A DNA stretch of 64,000 nt, from contig JAUCEF010000018.1 of NCBI GenBank assembly GCA_033558025.1, forward strand, positions 62,001-126,000. The letters are read 5' to 3'. Source of the DNA: Phytophthora sp. 'mugwort'. Its lineage: Eukaryota > Oomycota > Peronosporomycetes > Peronosporales > Peronosporaceae. The position numbers and the translations under genes were made by a program. Shown piece by piece: positions 32,405 through 42,464 of this stretch (positions within the stretch are counted from its first letter, which is position 1; the number at the start of each line of letters is the position of its first letter). Below the pieces are notes generated by a model. The model made no database searches, was not told the DNA's origin, and worked only from the letters and a program-made list of their open reading frames with translations.

Positions 32405-32802
32405 GGGGTCACTGAGAATGTCCTCTCCTGCAATATCCAGGTCAAACCTGGGTGGAGACTTTCTAATCTATCATATTCTGAATTCTTCTATGCGTCCACG
32501 CCTCCCTTTCCACTCAATGCTTGTATGGGCCAAGTGCGGCAAATGCTTACCCAATTAGCGCGCACTTCCCCCCTCTTCAGACTGCTGGTATGAGATACAA
32601 AACGGCCACGCTTAAGCGACATGGGGTAAGGAATAGAGGCGCATGTTCGGAGACGCAGGCATACATCTCGCTTGATTGAGTTTTCATGGAAACAGTAAAT
32701 ATTCTAAAAAAAATAACGATCTTGTAGCGTTTTTTGCAGAACTTTAAGCTGATGACGCTCATGTTTTGAGCAGCGGTACGGCTCCATATTCCTTTTTTTG
32801 CC
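32405..32802 (-). mobile_element. Fanzor-derived short non-autonomous element (left arm)
   Basis: 398-bp copy of the family also found at 42428-42826, 44391-44817 and 47186-47601. One end is GGGGTCACTGAGAATGTCC; the other ends in a T-run before GCC. The end nearest 32405 folds as nested stems (CCAGGT/ACCTGG inside TCTCC/GGAGA). The family's link to a Fanzor gene comes from the 44391 copy. Confidence 0.6.
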
Positions 32803-33848
32803 AGAGCGCGCCAAACCGATATGCCAGTGACCACCCGCCAGTTCTCCCTGGATGGAAAGTTCCGCGCAGTGATGGCGCAGCGGCTTGTCGCCGATCCGCA
32901 CGCTGCGATCCCGTGGAGGACATGGTGCAACTGGCGATGCCGCCCTTTGGAGGAGACCCAGGCCGTCCCGCCCCGTTCGATCGACTCAAGCGGTTCCTGC
33001 GCGGATCGAGGCTGACCGCAGTCACCGTAAACGCGAGCGCCGAGTTCCCGCGGTTCGGCATCATCAAGGCTTCCTCGACAAGGCTTTGCAACCCCCAGAG
33101 CATCAATACATTCCTGAACCGCCACAACTTGATGTCCACCCCCCGCGTTGGCGATTGTCTCGCCGTCTTGAAGCACACCAACGAGATTGATGAAAGCATC
33201 CGGGTGCAGCTGGCGGCGGTCATCCCCACCACCCCCAAAGACCGACCGCACTTCGTCAGCATGATCTTCGTGTCTCCACTCATATTGACTATCGAGAAGG
33301 CGAGCTGCAAGTCGAAGGACTATATGCGGTTCAAGCGCCACGTGGGATTCGTGCGCATGCTTATCCACGTCGTGGAGGAGGAGCGGTACAAGACACTGGC
33401 CGCGTACGCCATTCGGCAGCAGTCTCAGTTGGAGGAAGTGACCCGCGAGCGCAATGCGCTGGCGCTCCAGCTCAGCGAGTTGAGAAGGAACCAGGAGCTA
33501 TTGGAAGGTGAACTCCATGTCCAAACAGCAGACGGCGCTGCTGCACCGACAAGCCATCATGGACAACAAGTTCCGTCGTTTCATCGAGAGTCAGTCACCC
33601 CGCGGCCGCCGGCGCCAACATCCATCGAGTCAACATGTCGCGCTGCCGCATCGTGGTTGCCAGCGTCTGGGTCGACGCACACACGCACCGATTCACGATG
33701 CAAATCGGCCACGACAGTCTGGCGGCAACCCTGGACAGCGTGCATCGAGTCGTGGCGGAGATCAACGCCGAGGGGGCAATTCTTCACGCGATGCTCGCCG
33801 TTGCCGTGTGCGACGAAGACGTTGCCGACACCCTGCCGGCCATCTTAG
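32766..33848 (+). CDS. unrecognised protein with coiled-coil region (left arm)
   Basis: The open frame is 360 residues but its first 20 or so lie in the inserted mobile element, so the native start is probably further in. Core segments include FDRLKRFLRGSRLTAVTVNA, FMSMIFVSPL-like hydrophobic strands (FVSMIFVSPLILTIEKASCK) and a helical end with heptads (LEEVTRERNALALQLSELRR). After about 33530 the frame becomes Pro/Thr/Arg-rich nonsense and the neighbouring frame (33508 onward, KQQTALLHRQAIMDNKFRR) looks more natural, suggesting a frameshift. The same is seen in the right-arm copy. No family assigned. Confidence 0.45.
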   Translation: MSSGTAPYSFFCQSAPNRYASDHPPVLPGWKVPRSDGAAACRRSARCDPVEDMVQLAMPPFGGDPGRPAPFDRLKRFLRGSRLTAVTVNASAEFPRFGIIKASSTRLCNPQSINTFLNRHNLMSTPRVGDCLAVLKHTNEIDESIRVQLAAVIPTTPKDRPHFVSMIFVSPLILTIEKASCKSKDYMRFKRHVGFVRMLIHVVEEERYKTLAAYAIRQQSQLEEVTRERNALALQLSELRRNQELLEGELHVQTADGAAAPTSHHGQQVPSFHRESVTPRPPAPTSIESTCRAAASWLPASGSTHTRTDSRCKSATTVWRQPWTACIESWRRSTPRGQFFTRCSPLPCATKTLPTPCRPS

Positions 33849-34321
33849 ACTCGGTATTTGGCAACTCGGGCATCGCCAATGTCTGTGAGTCCAAGCCGTT
33901 CGAGGTACCGTACGCCGCGGCAATGTTGTCAACAGACATCAACAACTTCTTCATGATAGACGCCGCCGGCATTGAGGAGGTCGACCGCGTCACGGGGCAG
34001 ATTGTTGCGGACCTCCAGACAGAGTTCGTTTCGCGGCAGTTGTTCGGGGTTCAAGGGATGCTCCAGCCCGACCTTCTTCTCCTGGGACACTCTGATTCCG
34101 TTGAAACGCGATGCATCCACTTCAACGCACATGTGATTGCCTGTTGCCAGGGCCTGCTGGACGCGTACGTTTCTTTCATCTGCAATCACCTCGTATCCGC
34201 CGGCGAAGAGGCGGCGGTTGAGCTGGGATCGTTGAGCAGCGCGGACGCAGCATCGTTGACCGACGCGAACATCCTGTGCGGCTTCCTAGGCGCTGTGTTC
34301 GGGCGTGAAACGGACAGCTAA
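33635..34321 (+). CDS. unrecognised 228-residue protein (left arm)
   Basis: Single intact frame, GC-rich codons, identical in the right arm (41595-40909). Segments such as IVVASVWVDAHTHRFTMQIG and MLSTDINNFFMIDAAGIEEV look like a folded alpha/beta protein. No motif recognised. It lies between the coiled-coil gene and the gene at 34466, all on the plus strand, like a compact viral gene cluster. Confidence 0.55.
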   Translation: MSRCRIVVASVWVDAHTHRFTMQIGHDSLAATLDSVHRVVAEINAEGAILHAMLAVAVCDEDVADTLPAILDSVFGNSGIANVCESKPFEVPYAAAMLSTDINNFFMIDAAGIEEVDRVTGQIVADLQTEFVSRQLFGVQGMLQPDLLLLGHSDSVETRCIHFNAHVIACCQGLLDAYVSFICNHLVSAGEEAAVELGSLSSADAASLTDANILCGFLGAVFGRETDS

Positions 34322-34465
34322 GTTTGATAACAGACAGACAGCTCAATCGCAAACAGAGAAAGATAACCATTCCTTAGTCTTGGTTCCCGGTCTGCTCACT
34401 CCTGTAATCACCCTCTGCCAGACAAACCTTTCCAACAAGCACCCAAACATCAATCAGACAAAAAG

Positions 34466-35538
34466 ATGAGCACCTCCAACAAGCCCAAGATCATTCTCAC
34501 CACGGCGCAAATCATCGAAGCCCACGCCGCGCACGGCAACGAGTTCTTGCAAATCAACTTCGAGTCCATTCGCAAGTACAAGAACTTGCCCAGTACATCG
34601 ACATCGACATCAAGCTCGTGGACGGCACGGTCTCCGCTGTGCGCTACTGGAAGCTTTCGAACGCCGGCATCGTAGTGGCGTCTCGCCTACGCAAGCTCGA
34701 GCATCGCAAATACGAGTCGATCCGGCTTGGCATCTCGCTTGAGGACGAGGATGGCGTCGAGAACGAGAACACCAGGTCGCTGAAGCTGCTCTGCGATGCA
34801 TTCGAGGAGAACATGCACGCGCTCAAGCAGAACAACGACATCACGGACGACGCCCGCGCGCCACGCAAGCAACCCGACGGCACGTACCGCCCGATTCACC
34901 TCATCAGCACCAAGATCATGACGCCTATGCAGACTACGGCCAAGAGCAAGGAGAGCGACGATATCGTCGACCTGGTCAATCCGTTCTTCTGGATCTCAAT
35001 CTCGAAAAAGAAGTTCTACAACAACGGAGAGCAGCCGCGGCCGTCGTCGCAGTTCGAAGACAAGTGCTACTCGGACGAGAGTGGCCAGCCGGACACGAAT
35101 CGCCCCATCATGAAGCACGAGTACGCACCCACCTTCTACAACATCGACGACTTTTATCACCACCCGCGCACCGGCAAGAAGATCTACAAGCTGCTCGGGT
35201 CACACAACCCGCAGACGGACGAGACATACCTGGGCAACACGAACATCCAGGACTACTTGACGAAGGGGTCCGCGCTCATGGGAAATTTCAAGTTTGAGCT
35301 AGCCGTCAGCGGGCGTCAGTGCAAGCTTGACGTTGCGCTGCACGGCACCTACTACGTCAAGGTGGCTGAGCTGACCGAAGGCGGCACGGCTGGACAAGAC
35401 GACGAGAACATATCCGCGTTTGGGGACTGCTACGCGGCGCTTAGCATCCATAACCACGAGGCAGGAGACAGCCCTATCGCGACGCACGCTGTTGTTGACG
35501 ACTACTTCGACGACGAGGGAGTCCCGAGCTGTGCTTGA
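34466..35538 (+). CDS. unrecognised protein with one frameshift, NCLDV-like context (left arm)
   Basis: Starts at ATG 34466 (MSTSNKPKIILTTAQIIEAH). A frame change near 34575 joins it to the long frame 34618-35538, which gives about 306 residues including GTYRPIHLISTKIMTPMQTT, YAPTFYNIDDFYHHPRTGKK and DYLTKGSALMGNFKFELAVS. The acidic C-terminus ends VPSCA. The right-arm copy (40764-39692) has the same frame change. The shared shift means either that the gene broke before the duplication or that the shift is programmed. Strong codon bias and clean folding segments suggest a once-important viral protein. Family not recognised. Confidence 0.55.
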
Positions 35539-35811
35539 GCCCACGGCACAATGCTTGCGCATCTTTTTTCACAGATAGCAAAGCTTTATCCTTACTGATT
35601 TCATCTGTGGAAGAAATGCGTCCAAAGTTCCCATCGCGGTGGAAGCGAATAGCCCGGCGAGTGTAGGGGTAGTAGAGGGTGTATCCTTCCACTATGCTGA
35701 TTGCGATCCAAGTCCAGACCGTCGGATCGGACCCGCTGTGGGACCACGTATTCAAGCGGATGCGACAAAATGGTGCATTCATCGTAGAAGACCCAAGGTC
35801 AGCAGACGAAA

Positions 35812-37047
35812 TCAGCCATTGAAAATGCGAGCTTCAAAAACTTTTATTTGACGAAATATCGTCATTGCCGTGGCCGTCGTCGCCATTGCTATTGCCCTCG
35901 TTACTCTCATCACCCTCGTCACCGCCCTCGTCGTCGCCGTCATGCTGTCGCCCTCGTTACTCTCGTCGTCGTCAATGCTGTCGCCCTCGTTACTCTCGGC
36001 ATCAATGCCGTCACCATCGTTACCCTCCTCGTCGTCGCTGTCGCTGTTGTCTTCTTCACCATACTCCTGCTGAGCCCACGAGCAGGGTCCTTTGACAATA
36101 CATGAGTGGAACTTGAGCGTGGTAAACTCGATGGCGCGTTCGGCGGTCATCGTGTTGACAAAGTTCTCGATCAGAGCGAGCTGCGTCGGCGGGAGCGTGG
36201 CCTTCTTGGTCGTTAAGCCGTAGACGATTCGGCTACCGGTAAACGTATCGGTCGAGACTCGCACTGGAAAGCAGTTGAGACGAAAGGTCTTCTTCACGAA
36301 CTTGGTTGAGATCGCTGCTTGCTTCATGCTCTTAACGGTAACGCCAAACACACCGCCGCCGACGAACTGCGGCGCTGGCTCCTGGGGACTGCGCTTCAGT
36401 CGTTTGCGACGTGGCTGACTTGGATCGGTCAGCGGCCGGCCGTTGGAGAAGTTTTCGATGACCATGTCGTACAGACAGGCCTCTTCATCGCACTTCTTCG
36501 ACTGTATTCTCTCCATGATGTCGTGTTTGACACTTCCATCACGGAGCTGCTTGAACTGGTTCATGAAGAACAAGTGCTTGGCGTACATGTGTCGACTCAC
36601 TCGACACTTGCGGGACCCTGATGGTGCGACCTTCCACTGCATGGGCTTGCGGGCTTGATCACAGACACCGCACACAACGTGGGTCGTGGTCACGTAGAGC
36701 GGCAGCACCTTCATCCAGCGGTTAAATCGATCCAGATTACTTGTTATCAGCGGCGCGTCCATCTTGGCGGGGTTGCTCAGGACTTGGTAGATTGACGACT
36801 GAGGAAGGTTCAAAAGTGATGCAACTAAAGGATGGTCCTGCAGTTGCTGTCCACCCAGCCGAAGTAAAGTGGATGACATCTGCGTTCCATCCACCTGCAA
36901 CAAATCTAGTCTAGCAAAAAAAACGCCAGCACCTTTTCCTCGGCTGTTGAGAAAGTACATCCACAAAAAGCGGACAAAAACGAGCAAACGTCCATAATTG
37001 TATTCCTTTGTGACAAACTTCCACCATAAGTGGAAAAACGAAATCAA
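35812..37047 (-). CDS. unrecognised 411-residue protein with acidic repeat tail
   Basis: In the unique spacer between the arms. The N-terminal half includes LLQVDGTQMSSTLLRLGGQQ and a cysteine/histidine segment (HVVCGVCDQARKPMQWKV...CRVSRHMYAKHLFF) that may bind zinc or DNA. A basic patch (QPRRKRLKRSPQE) follows. The end is an acidic repeat (GDSIDDDESNEGDS) encoded by short tandem units. Near 35945 the acidic frame switches to a Thr/Arg/Ala-rich one, so the annotated C-terminus is probably a frameshift product within the repeat. Confidence 0.5.
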   Translation of the reverse strand: MISFFHLWWKFVTKEYNYGRLLVFVRFLWMYFLNSRGKGAGVFFARLDLLQVDGTQMSSTLLRLGGQQLQDHPLVASLLNLPQSSIYQVLSNPAKMDAPLITSNLDRFNRWMKVLPLYVTTTHVVCGVCDQARKPMQWKVAPSGSRKCRVSRHMYAKHLFFMNQFKQLRDGSVKHDIMERIQSKKCDEEACLYDMVIENFSNGRPLTDPSQPRRKRLKRSPQEPAPQFVGGGVFGVTVKSMKQAAISTKFVKKTFRLNCFPVRVSTDTFTGSRIVYGLTTKKATLPPTQLALIENFVNTMTAERAIEFTTLKFHSCIVKGPCSWAQQEYGEEDNSDSDDEEGNDGDGIDAESNEGDSIDDDESNEGDSMTATTRAVTRVMRVTRAIAMATTATAMTIFRQIKVFEARIFNG

Positions 37048-37104
37048 TGCTATGAAGCGTCTTCATAACATATCATTTTCCGTGCAGTTGAGCAGATAAG
37101 CGAC

Positions 37105-37910
37105 TCAAGCTGGGTTGCGGCACTTAGTTGACTTGCAGACGCACTTGAACCACGGTTTTTGTTTCTCGCAGTAGTCTAACGTGATCTCCTCATCTCCCGT
37201 GATCGGTTCATCCGCAACAATGACCATGGTAGCCAGAGGGCGGCTATTCGCAAGCATGAACGTGCACTGCTCGAACGTGCAGTTGGGCTCGCACGAGTGG
37301 TTCGCGAAACGCGCGATGCCTCCGCTTCTCTTGGCAGAAACGTACACGTTAACCAAAGTGGCATTCTTCTGCGCCGTTGTCTGCATACGAGCCTTCCGCT
37401 TGAACATCAGTGTGTAATTTGACATCGTAACGGGATTCGCCACGATCGTACCTCAGTAAGGGGCCACGATACATCCTGTGGAGATGGGCAGCAATGCAAA
37501 GACGCCGTAGCCGATCATGGTGGGACGCAGGTGCAGCCCGTAGTGGTCGAGTAGACGATTGCCGCAGTCCCGTAAGTACAGGTCTCCTCAGTGCATACGC
37601 GCTTCTCATTGGCGTTCGTGCAGTTGGGGTTAATGCAGGCACCGAATCCGGCGAAGAGACATTGACACTTTTGCAGGTGGTCGTCACTATCATCCTCGAC
37701 AAACGAGAACTGCGTCGGGACGATCATCTTGCCCAGCTTCAAACTCCCGTCCGGCCACGTGTCCGTTTCCTCTTCGTCCTCCTCGACATAATTCTTGTCA
37801 CCGATGCGAATTCGCTTGGTGAGGCGAATTCGCTTGGGGAAGTGAAATCGCGTTTGCTTGGTTGCACCGGCGCGGTTGCGGGTGCTGCTGGATAGACGGG
37901 TGATAGGCAT
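37105..37910 (-). pseudogene. SET-domain lysine methyltransferase, frameshifted
   Basis: 37910-37515 encodes an acidic/basic N-terminus with a cysteine cluster (CQCLFAGFGACINPNC...CTEETC). After a one-base frame change at about 37510 the frame runs GYGVFALLPISTGCIVAPY, an in-frame TGA near 37455, then the SET core: ARFANHSCEPNC (cofactor/substrate motif), EPITGDEEITLDYC (the catalytic-tyrosine region) and the post-SET CVCKSTKCR. SET proteins methylate lysines, and giant viruses also encode them. Two lesions make this copy inactive as read. Confidence 0.7.
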
Positions 37911-37979
37911 CGTGACGTATAGATTCCTTTGAAATCGCGCAATTTTGGTCTCGGTAGGCAGGAAAGAAAATAAACACCA

Positions 37980-38450
37980 TCGGGTATTTGTAGTATTAAA
38001 TTATGGATTTTTATAAAAACATTAATTAATAAATCAAACAAATTTTCAATAAATAAAATTAATTTAGTTTTTGATAATAAAAGATTAAAAAATCCAACGC
38101 TTTTTTTGATTTAAAAATAATATATATAATTTCGCATTTAAAATAATCTTTAAAAATTATATATAAATGAATTTTCAAAAAATAATTAAATGGTCAACTA
38201 GATGGCTTTTTTCAACAAAATCATAAAGACATCTTTATATTTAATTTTTAGTGCTTTTTTGCTGGTGTTGTGGTGCAACATTATCCCATTTTGACATATT
38301 AATTACTAATATGTCATTAATTATTCATAAAATAGTTTAAATTATAGTTATGGATGTCGAAAATATCTTAATAGACTTAAACAATGACAACAATAATATT
38401 GAAAATACGAATCACAAGAACAAACATCAAATTATATATAAGATATAATA
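37980..38450. other. AT-rich non-coding block
   Basis: About 470 bases that are roughly four-fifths A+T by eye, in sharp contrast to the GC-rich genes on both sides. It contains a short AT-rich open frame at 38350-38448 (starting MDVENILIDLNNDNNN) with biased codons. It could be a viral intergenic or replication region, a different mobile sequence, or organelle-derived DNA. Confidence 0.6.
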
Positions 38451-38452
38451 CT

Positions 38453-38518
38453 GGAGAAGAGAGGCCTGCTGAAAGGTGAATCTTAAAAGAATCACCTCTC
38501 AGCAGGCTTCTCTTCTCC
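38453..38518. terminator. 27-bp inverted repeat at a gene end (hairpin)
   Basis: Arms 38453-38479 and 38492-38518 pair with two mismatches around a 12-base loop. The right arm overlaps the last codons and the TGA stop (38492-38494) of the minus-strand gene. Palindromic hairpins at transcript 3' ends are the polyadenylation signal in Mimivirus-type giant viruses, so a transcript-end role is plausible. Confidence 0.6.
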
Positions 38519-39457
38519 CTGTTTTGTTTCCTTACATGAGCGATCGGCGGCGTTTGCGCTTCGTTTCCTCCATTTCCTTGACGGCGTTGGTGAGAGGGAC
38601 TTCATCTTTGACAACATCGCTACCGCCTCCACCAGGGTTGTCAACGTCCAGTATAGCTCCCCGCTATCGACCTGCGTGGAGGCATCGCGCTTACGCTTGG
38701 GCGTCGTCTTCTCGAGCGTGTGCTTGCTCTTCTCCAAGTCCTTAACGGCGTCGATGAGATGAGGCTTTAGCTTTGTCTTCGCTACCACGTTCACCAGGGT
38801 GGTCAACGTCTTCTTCACAATCTTCTGGTAAATCTCCCCGCGCTTCTGCATCTACACGAGTTGTCGGCCCCTTCCTGCAGTAGCGTCGCGCTCTCCTTAT
38901 CTTTGAGCATGTACTTGCTCTTGGCGGTCTCGTGCTCAGCGGTCAAGACCTCCCAGCTCAGCTGACACAGATTGGAGCCCATCGCTTCCATGTAGTTGCG
39001 GTAATATTTCGCCACGGCGTCGCTGTTGCCGTCATCCCGCACCGCCTGCTCCAGCGGCTGCAGATGCGCCTCCACCTCTCGGTACGCCATTCCCATTGCT
39101 TGGGCAACGGAGTCGGCGGAGTAGTAGCTTCCCTTGACGCGGGCGATTGCCGATCGCCACGCGGCGGTCGTGGCAGCTTTTGCCTGCACAACGAGCGCGG
39201 AGGTCGTTGCAGCAGAGTCCTTCGCGACGAGCGCCCTCCGCGCGGTCGTCAACGAATCGGGTTAGTTGATTATGTAGACGCGCGCCGGCGTCGGGGGCCT
39301 CCATAATCATCGGGGTTACGGTTTTCACAATGGCGTTCTTGAAATAGACGTAAACGGAGTTTAGATCAATCTCCTGAACTTCAACCGCGAAGGCGCCTTC
39401 AAGTTGGTCATATGTACTCGTGACTTCGGCAACGAGGCTAATGGCAGCTGAGTCCAT
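38492..39457 (-). pseudogene. unrecognised helical protein, two frameshifts
   Basis: Three frames in order: 39457 to about 39245 (SLVAEVTSTYDQLEGAFAVE, NAIVKTVTPMIMEAPDAGAR), 39252-38872 (VAQAMGMAYREVEAHLQPLE, NYMEAMGSNLCQLSWEVLTA) and 38851-38492 (LIDAVKDLEKSKHTLEKTTP, with a basic PKRKRD signal). The helical, Ala-rich pattern suggests a virion or DNA-packaging-type protein, but this is only a guess from composition. Confidence 0.45.
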
Positions 39458-39691
39458 GGTGTGGTGTGGTGTAGGGATTCGATATATTTGGACTCCATCA
39501 GTTGCGATTTTAAGCTATTATTATCATATATATATATAGGGGTCAGGGGGGTATCTACTACCCCTACACACGCTGGGCTATTCGCTTCCACCGCGATGGG
39601 AACTTTGGACGCATTTCTTCCACAGATGGAATCAGTAAGGATAAAGCTTTGCTATTTGTGAAAAAAGATGCACAAGCATTGTGCCGTGGGC

Positions 39692-40764
39692 TCAAGCACA
39701 GCTCGGGACTCCCTCGTCGTCGAAGTAGTCGTCAACAACAGCGTGCGTCGCGATAGGGCTGTCTCCTGCCTCGTGGTTATGGATGCTAAGCGCCGCGTAG
39801 CGGTCCCCAAACGCGGATATGTTCTCGTCGTCTTGTCCAGCCGTGCCGCCTTCGGTCAGCTCAGCCACCTTGACGTAGTAGGTGCCGTGCAGCGCAACGT
39901 CAAGCTTGCACTGACGCCCGCTGACGGCTAGCTCAAACTTGAAATTTCCCATGAGCGCGGACCCCTTCGTCAAGTAGTCCTGGATGTTCGTGTTGCCCAG
40001 GTATGTCTCGTCCGTCTGCGGGTTGTGTGACCCGAGCAGCTTGTAGATCTTCTTGCCGGTGCGCGGGTGGTGATAAAAGTCGTCGATGTTGTAGAAGGTG
40101 GGTGCGTACTCGTGCTTCATGATGGGGCGATTCGTGTCCGGCTGGCCACTCTCGTCCGAGTAGCACTTGTCTTCGAACTGCGACGACGGCCGCGGCTGCT
40201 CTCCGTTGTTGTAGAACTTCTTTTTCGAGATTGAGATCCAGAAGAACGGATTGACCAGGTCGACGATATCGTCGCTCTCCTTGCTCTTGGCCGTAGTCTG
40301 CATAGGCGTCATGATCTTGGTGCTGATGAGGTGAATCGGGCGGTACGTGCCGTCGGGTTGCTTGCGTGGCGCGCGGGCGTCGTCCGTGATGTCGTTGTTC
40401 TGCTTGAGCGCGTGCATGTTCTCCTCGAATGCATCGCAGAGCAGCTTCAGCGACCTGGTGTTCTCGTTCTCGACGCCATCCTCGTCCTCAAGCGAGATGC
40501 CAAGCCGGATCGACTCGTATTTGCGATGCTCGAGCTTGCGTAGGCGAGACGCCACTACGATGCCGGCGTTCGAAAGCTTCCAGTAGCGCACAGCGGAGAC
40601 CGTGCCGTCCACGAGCTTGATGTCGATGTCGATGTACTGGGCAAGTTCTTGTACTTGCGAATGGACTCGAAGTTGATCTGCAAGAACTCGTTGCCGTGCG
40701 CGGCGTGGGCTTCGATGATTTGCGCCGTGGTGAGAATGATCTTGGGCTTGTTGGAGGTGCTCAT
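39692..40764 (-). CDS. unrecognised protein with one frameshift (right arm copy)
   Basis: Duplicate of the gene at 34466-35538 with the same frame change near the N-terminus. The visible protein difference is Arg for Cys in FGDRYAAL. Everything else said for the left copy applies. Confidence 0.55.
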
Positions 40765-40908
40765 CTTTTTGTCTGATTGATGTTTGGGTGCTTGTTGGAA
40801 AGGTTTGTCTGGCAGAGGGTGATTACAGGAGTGAGCAGACCGGGAACCAAGACTAAGGAATGGTTATCTTTCTCTGTTTGCGATTGAGCTGTCTGTCTGT
40901 TATCAAAC

Positions 40909-41595
40909 TTAGCTGTCCGTTTCACGCCCGAACACAGCGCCTAGGAAGCCGCACAGGATGTTCGCGTCGGTCAACGATGCTGCGTCCGCGCTGCTCAACG
41001 ATCCCAGCTCAACCGCCGCCTCTTCGCCGGCGGATACGAGGTGATTGCAGATGAAAGAAACGTACGCGTCCAGCAGGCCCTGGCAACAGGCAATCACATG
41101 TGCGTTGAAGTGGATGCATCGCGTTTCAACGGAATCAGAGTGTCCCAGGAGAAGAAGGTCGGGCTGGAGCATCCCTTGAACCCCGAACAACTGCCGCGAA
41201 ACGAACTCTGTCTGGAGGTCCGCAACAATCTGCCCCGTGACGCGGTCGACCTCCTCAATGCCGGCGGCGTCTATCATGAAGAAGTTGTTGATGTCTGTTG
41301 ACAACATTGCCGCGGCGTACGGTACCTCGAACGGCTTGGACTCACAGACATTGGCGATGCCCGAGTTGCCAAATACCGAGTCTAAGATGGCCGGCAGGGT
41401 GTCGGCAACGTCTTCGTCGCACACGGCAACGGCGAGCATCGCGTGAAGAATTGCCCCCTCGGCGTTGATCTCCGCCACGACTCGATGCACGCTGTCCAGG
41501 GTTGCCGCCAGACTGTCGTGGCCGATTTGCATCGTGAATCGGTGCGTGTGTGCGTCGACCCAGACGCTGGCAACCACGATGCGGCAGCGCGACAT
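40909..41595 (-). CDS. unrecognised 228-residue protein (right arm copy)
   Basis: Protein identical to the left-arm copy at 33635-34321. The intact frame in both copies suggests either very recent duplication or continuing gene conversion. Confidence 0.55.
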   Translation of the reverse strand: MSRCRIVVASVWVDAHTHRFTMQIGHDSLAATLDSVHRVVAEINAEGAILHAMLAVAVCDEDVADTLPAILDSVFGNSGIANVCESKPFEVPYAAAMLSTDINNFFMIDAAGIEEVDRVTGQIVADLQTEFVSRQLFGVQGMLQPDLLLLGHSDSVETRCIHFNAHVIACCQGLLDAYVSFICNHLVSAGEEAAVELGSLSSADAASLTDANILCGFLGAVFGRETDS

Positions 41596-42464
41596 GTTGA
41601 CTCGATGGATGTTGGCGCCGGCGGCCGCGGGGTGACTGACTCTCGATGAAACGACGGAACTTGTTGTCCATGATGGCTTGTCGGTGCAGCAGCGCCGTCT
41701 GCTGTTTGGACATGGAGTTCACCTTCCAATAGCTCCTGGTTCCTTCTCAACTCGCTGAGCTGGAGCGCCAGCGCATTGCGCTCGCGGGTCACTTCCTCCA
41801 ACTGAGACTGCTGCCGAATGGCGTACGCGGCCAGTGTCTTGTACCGCTCCTCCTCCACGACGTGGATAAGCATGCGCACGAATCCCACGTGGCGCTTGAA
41901 CCGCATATAGTCCTTCGACTTGCAGCTCGCCTTCTCGATAGCCAATATGAGTGGAGACACGAAGATCATGCTGACGAAGTGCGGTCGGTCTTTGGGGGTG
42001 GTGGGGATGACCGCCGCCAGCTGCACCCGGATGCTTTCATCAATCTCGTTGGTGTGCTTCAAGACGGCGAGACAATCGCCAACGCGGGGGGTGGACATCA
42101 AGTTGTGGCGGTTCAGGAATGTATTGATGCTCTGGGGGTTGCAAAGCCTTGTCGAGGAAGCCTTGATGATGCCGAACCGCGGGAACTCGGCGCTCGCGTT
42201 TACGGTGACTGCGGTCAGCCTCGATCCGCGCAGGAACCGCTTGAGTCGATCGAACGGGGCGGGACGGCCTGGGTCTCCTCCAAAGGGCGGCATCGCCAGT
42301 TGCACCATGTCCTCCACGGGATCGCAGCGTGCGGATCGGCGACAAGCCGCTGCGCCATCACTGCGCTGAACTTTCCATCCAGGGAGAACTGGCGGGTGGT
42401 CACTGGCATATCGGTTTGGCGCGCTCTGGCAAAAAAAGGAATATGGAGCCGTACCGCTGCTCAA
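41382..42464 (-). CDS. unrecognised protein with coiled-coil region (right arm copy)
   Basis: Duplicate of 32766-33848, differing at WKVQRSD (Pro to Gln) and LILAIEK (Thr to Ala). As on the left, the short mobile element is inserted at its 5' end and a frameshift near the coiled coil is likely. Confidence 0.45.
   Translation of the reverse strand: MSSGTAPYSFFCQSAPNRYASDHPPVLPGWKVQRSDGAAACRRSARCDPVEDMVQLAMPPFGGDPGRPAPFDRLKRFLRGSRLTAVTVNASAEFPRFGIIKASSTRLCNPQSINTFLNRHNLMSTPRVGDCLAVLKHTNEIDESIRVQLAAVIPTTPKDRPHFVSMIFVSPLILAIEKASCKSKDYMRFKRHVGFVRMLIHVVEEERYKTLAAYAIRQQSQLEEVTRERNALALQLSELRRNQELLEGELHVQTADGAAAPTSHHGQQVPSFHRESVTPRPPAPTSIESTCRAAASWLPASGSTHTRTDSRCKSATTVWRQPWTACIESWRRSTPRGQFFTRCSPLPCATKTLPTPCRPS

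Larger units (their letters stand above)
31482..35676. repeat. left arm of 4.2-kb inverted duplication
   Basis: Matches 39554-43745 in reverse orientation at very high identity: the predicted proteins differ at only a few residues (for example FGDCYAAL against FGDRYAAL, WKVPRSD against WKVQRSD). The arms hold the same genes, the same inserted short mobile element and the same frameshifts. The outer edge is inside a coiled-coil gene; the inner edge lies in a non-coding stretch ending TAGGGGTAGTAGA. Confidence 0.9.

Noticed and set aside
36000..36105. Ser/Val-rich plus-strand frames over the acidic repeat
   Set aside because: They are the complement of the GDD/ESNEGDS coding repeat on the minus strand.
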